Of a stretch of DNA of 6,141 bases, positions 4,897 to 6,141 are shown in pieces. The stretch covers positions 1 through 6,141 of the forward strand of contig JAISMZ010000064.1 in NCBI GenBank assembly GCA_031276475.1. Reading direction: 5' to 3'. How positions within the stretch are numbered: the stretch's first letter is position 1; each line of letters begins with the position of its first letter. Below the pieces are notes generated by a model. The model did not search any database and was not told where the DNA came from. It saw only the letters and a list, made by a program, of their open reading frames with translations. A program made the position numbers and the translations under genes. This DNA is from Coriobacteriales bacterium (lineage in GTDB: Bacteria > Actinomycetota > Coriobacteriia > Coriobacteriales > UBA8131).

Positions 4897-4908
4897 CTCC
4901 GTTATTGG

Positions 4909-5352
4909 TTATTTGCAGGAAAAGCGCATTGAGAAGATACCTATCTGAACCAGCGAGCCTTCGGCCAATTCCGCCTCGTCGATGACCTTGCCGTCCACCC
5001 AGGTGCCGTTGAGCGAGCCACAGTCGCGGATCAGCGCCCGCTTGTCGTGGCGCTCGATGATCGCGTGTTCGCGAGAGACCGTCATATTGTTTAAAAACAG
5101 GCCACAGTCGGGGTCGCGCCCGATGGTCACCGGCAGCGGGTCGAGAAAGAACACCTCGCCGGCCAGCGGGCCTTTGGTCACCGTAAGGTGCGGCTTGCCG
5201 CAGTTCGTGGCACCGTCAAAGGGTATGCCCCCGGTATTGACGGCCGAGTATTCCTGCGTCACGCCGGCAAACTTAAAACCGCAGCGCGGACACTCGTTGC
5301 TGTCAGCCTCCACAGGGCTGTTGCAGACCGGGCAGGTTATCGTTTCACTCAT
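4909..5352 (-). CDS. Zinc-ribbon and FHA-domain signalling protein
   Basis: A 147-residue cytoplasmic protein. The N-terminal zinc ribbon has C7/C10 and C21/C24 (CPVC and CPRCGFKF). A linker (about 30-55) follows, then a forkhead-associated domain (about 56-146) with the phosphothreonine-binding signature IGRD (77-80), SREHA (93-97) and GSLNGTWVDG (112-121). FHA domains bind phosphothreonine peptides, so the protein is probably a partner of a Ser/Thr kinase that is not in this window. The linker contains TQEY (32-35), which could be a phosphorylation site by loose analogy with GarA/OdhI, whose N-terminal phosphothreonine controls the FHA domain (inference). The ATG at 5350-5352 has GAGAGG (5361-5366) upstream. 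It lies 51 nt ahead of the ACT gene and probably heads the FHA-ACT-paaK operon. No transmembrane segment is seen. Confidence 0.88.
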   Translation of the reverse strand: MSETITCPVCNSPVEADSNECPRCGFKFAGVTQEYSAVNTGGIPFDGATNCGKPHLTVTKGPLAGEVFFLDPLPVTIGRDPDCGLFLNNMTVSREHAIIERHDKRALIRDCGSLNGTWVDGKVIDEAELAEGSLVQIGIFSMRFSCK

Positions 5353-5381
5353 CAGAAGTTCCTCTCACGCCTGAACTGCCT

Positions 5382-5410
5382 ATGATAGCCCTAATCGCCC
5401 TCTTTGTCAT
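5382..5410 (-). promoter_or_regulatory. Predicted sigma-70-type promoter of the FHA-ACT-paaK operon
   Basis: On the minus strand ATGACA (5405-5410) and TATCAT (5382-5387) each match five of six consensus bases and are separated by exactly 17 nt. Transcription would begin near 5375, leaving about 23 nt to the FHA ATG with room for its ribosome site. It is the best-formed promoter in the window apart from that of metY. Confidence 0.6.
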
Positions 5411-5468
5411 CTTGGGAGGTGGGAGGAGTTTAGCAGGCTGTCGCCGTTTGGCATTGAATGAGGTTGGC

Positions 5469-6141
5469 TCAAGCACCTGTCTTGCGAAGGTAGTCCCGCA
5501 GCAGCGGCAAGGCGAACTGTACCTTACCTCGGCCGTACTCCTCAATCACCCCTTGCCTTATCAGTCGTAGCCGATACTGGCCGGCCGCTGCAGAGCTAAT
5601 TTTGAGGCGCTTGGCAACATCGCCCAACCTGCTTTCTGCGTCATCTTGTGCCATTGCGTGCAAAAAGGCAACGTCTTTATCCGAGAGCTCTTTGATGGTC
5701 GTCTCCAGAATCATGCGGTCCATATCTTCTTCGGCCGAGATAATGCCGCGCCGCGCGTCCTCAAGGGATATCTGCTTTGACTGTGAGGACTGTCGCCAGA
5801 TATGATAGCCAACGAGTTGGACGAGAAAGGGAAAGCCGCCCGTGCGCTCTACCGCCACTTCGAGCGCATCGGATTCTATTGAGCGCCCGGAGGCTTCAAT
5901 GGTCTTTCGTATCGCCAGGCGGGCATCATCGCGCTTAATTGTGTCGAGTCGGTGCTGAAAAGACCGCCGCACAAAAGTTACGGAGTCGTTATTGAACATC
6001 TGCAAGACCTTGCCAGGAAGCGCTGCCATCAAAAGGGCAACATTGCGCTTCTCGCGAACAAAGTGTTGGAAGTCGGCAACCAGCGTGAGCATCTCATCAA
6101 AACGGGCGTCCACCTCGTCAACCGTTATCAGCAGACCGATA
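5469..6141 (-). CDS. AAA-type ATP-binding protein with C-terminal winged helix, 5' end beyond window
   Basis: The C-terminal 223 residues of a P-loop ATPase; the frame is open to the right edge and the Walker A half is missing. Counting from the first full codon at the edge, the Walker B strand is LLITVDEVD (3-11), with the catalytic pair D8/E9. A sensor-1-like strand NVALLMAALP (33-42) and an RRSFQHRLD segment (58-66) that could carry an arginine finger follow. GGFPFLVQLVGYHIW (101-115) is the lid or sensor-2 region. A winged helix fills about 148-223 (TIKELSDKDVAFLHAMA, DVAKRLKIS, YRLRLIRQGVIEEYGRGKVQFALPLLRDYL). This is the architecture of the family annotated only as ATP-binding protein or AAA ATPase, some of which pair with DNA. 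The cellular role is unknown. The TGA is at 5469-5471; no clear terminator follows, and the 116-nt gap to the FHA gene holds that gene's promoter. Confidence 0.85.
   Translation of the reverse strand, partial: IGLLITVDEVDARFDEMLTLVADFQHFVREKRNVALLMAALPGKVLQMFNNDSVTFVRRSFQHRLDTIKRDDARLAIRKTIEASGRSIESDALEVAVERTGGFPFLVQLVGYHIWRQSSQSKQISLEDARRGIISAEEDMDRMILETTIKELSDKDVAFLHAMAQDDAESRLGDVAKRLKISSAAAGQYRLRLIRQGVIEEYGRGKVQFALPLLRDYLRKTGA

Noticed and set aside
5412..5468. Terminator for the AAA ATPase gene
   Set aside because: Only a 3-bp GGC/GCC stem and no T tract are seen after the stop; not enough to call.

Overview
The window is a block of a fairly GC-rich bacterial chromosome in which every supported gene lies on the minus strand. 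Reading in the direction of transcription (right to left) it holds: the C-terminal part of an AAA-type ATP-binding protein (cut by the right edge); a zinc-ribbon/FHA signalling protein; a tandem ACT-domain protein; a phenylacetate-CoA ligase (PaaK family); a radical SAM protein of the arsenosugar family ArsS; an arsenite methyltransferase ArsM; a long (about 450 nt) regulatory-looking leader; and the first 126 codons of an O-acetylhomoserine sulfhydrylase (cut by the left edge). There are no rRNA or tRNA genes, insertion sequences or CRISPR arrays. The zinc-ribbon/FHA protein, the PaaK/ACT pair, and the AAA protein with a winged-helix tail together resemble anaerobic Actinomycetota of the class Coriobacteriia (Eggerthella-like). 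This is inference from protein flavour only.

There are three likely transcription units. Unit 1: FHA, ACT and paaK, behind a good sigma-70-type promoter at 5382-5410. ACT and paaK overlap by GTGA, so the ligase is probably translationally coupled to a protein that can sense an amino acid. Unit 2: arsS and arsM, behind a TATACT promoter at 2800-2828 with a perfect small palindrome in its spacer. The two genes overlap by TGATG, and ArsM (SAM-dependent methylation of arsenic) followed by ArsS (radical SAM adenosyl transfer) is the known two-enzyme route to dimethylarsinoyl-nucleoside and arsenosugar precursors. Unit 3: the metY-like gene, whose candidate promoter begins inside the arsM stop codon. 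It is followed by an ideal Shine-Dalgarno, a 20-codon leader peptide with two internal Met codons, and a set of mutually exclusive RNA pairings. Since metY makes homocysteine for methionine and SAM, and units 2 and 3 are contiguous, SAM supply next to two SAM consumers makes metabolic sense (inference).

The oddest feature is GC-rich, Ala/Gly-coding repetitive sequence at gene junctions: a 74-residue tail on the ACT protein, an N-terminal AAGGE-type repeat at the arsS/arsM junction, and a tandem repeat just upstream of metY. The best candidates for something undescribed are the metY leader (a peptide plus switchable helices that I cannot match to a known riboswitch) and these junction repeats.
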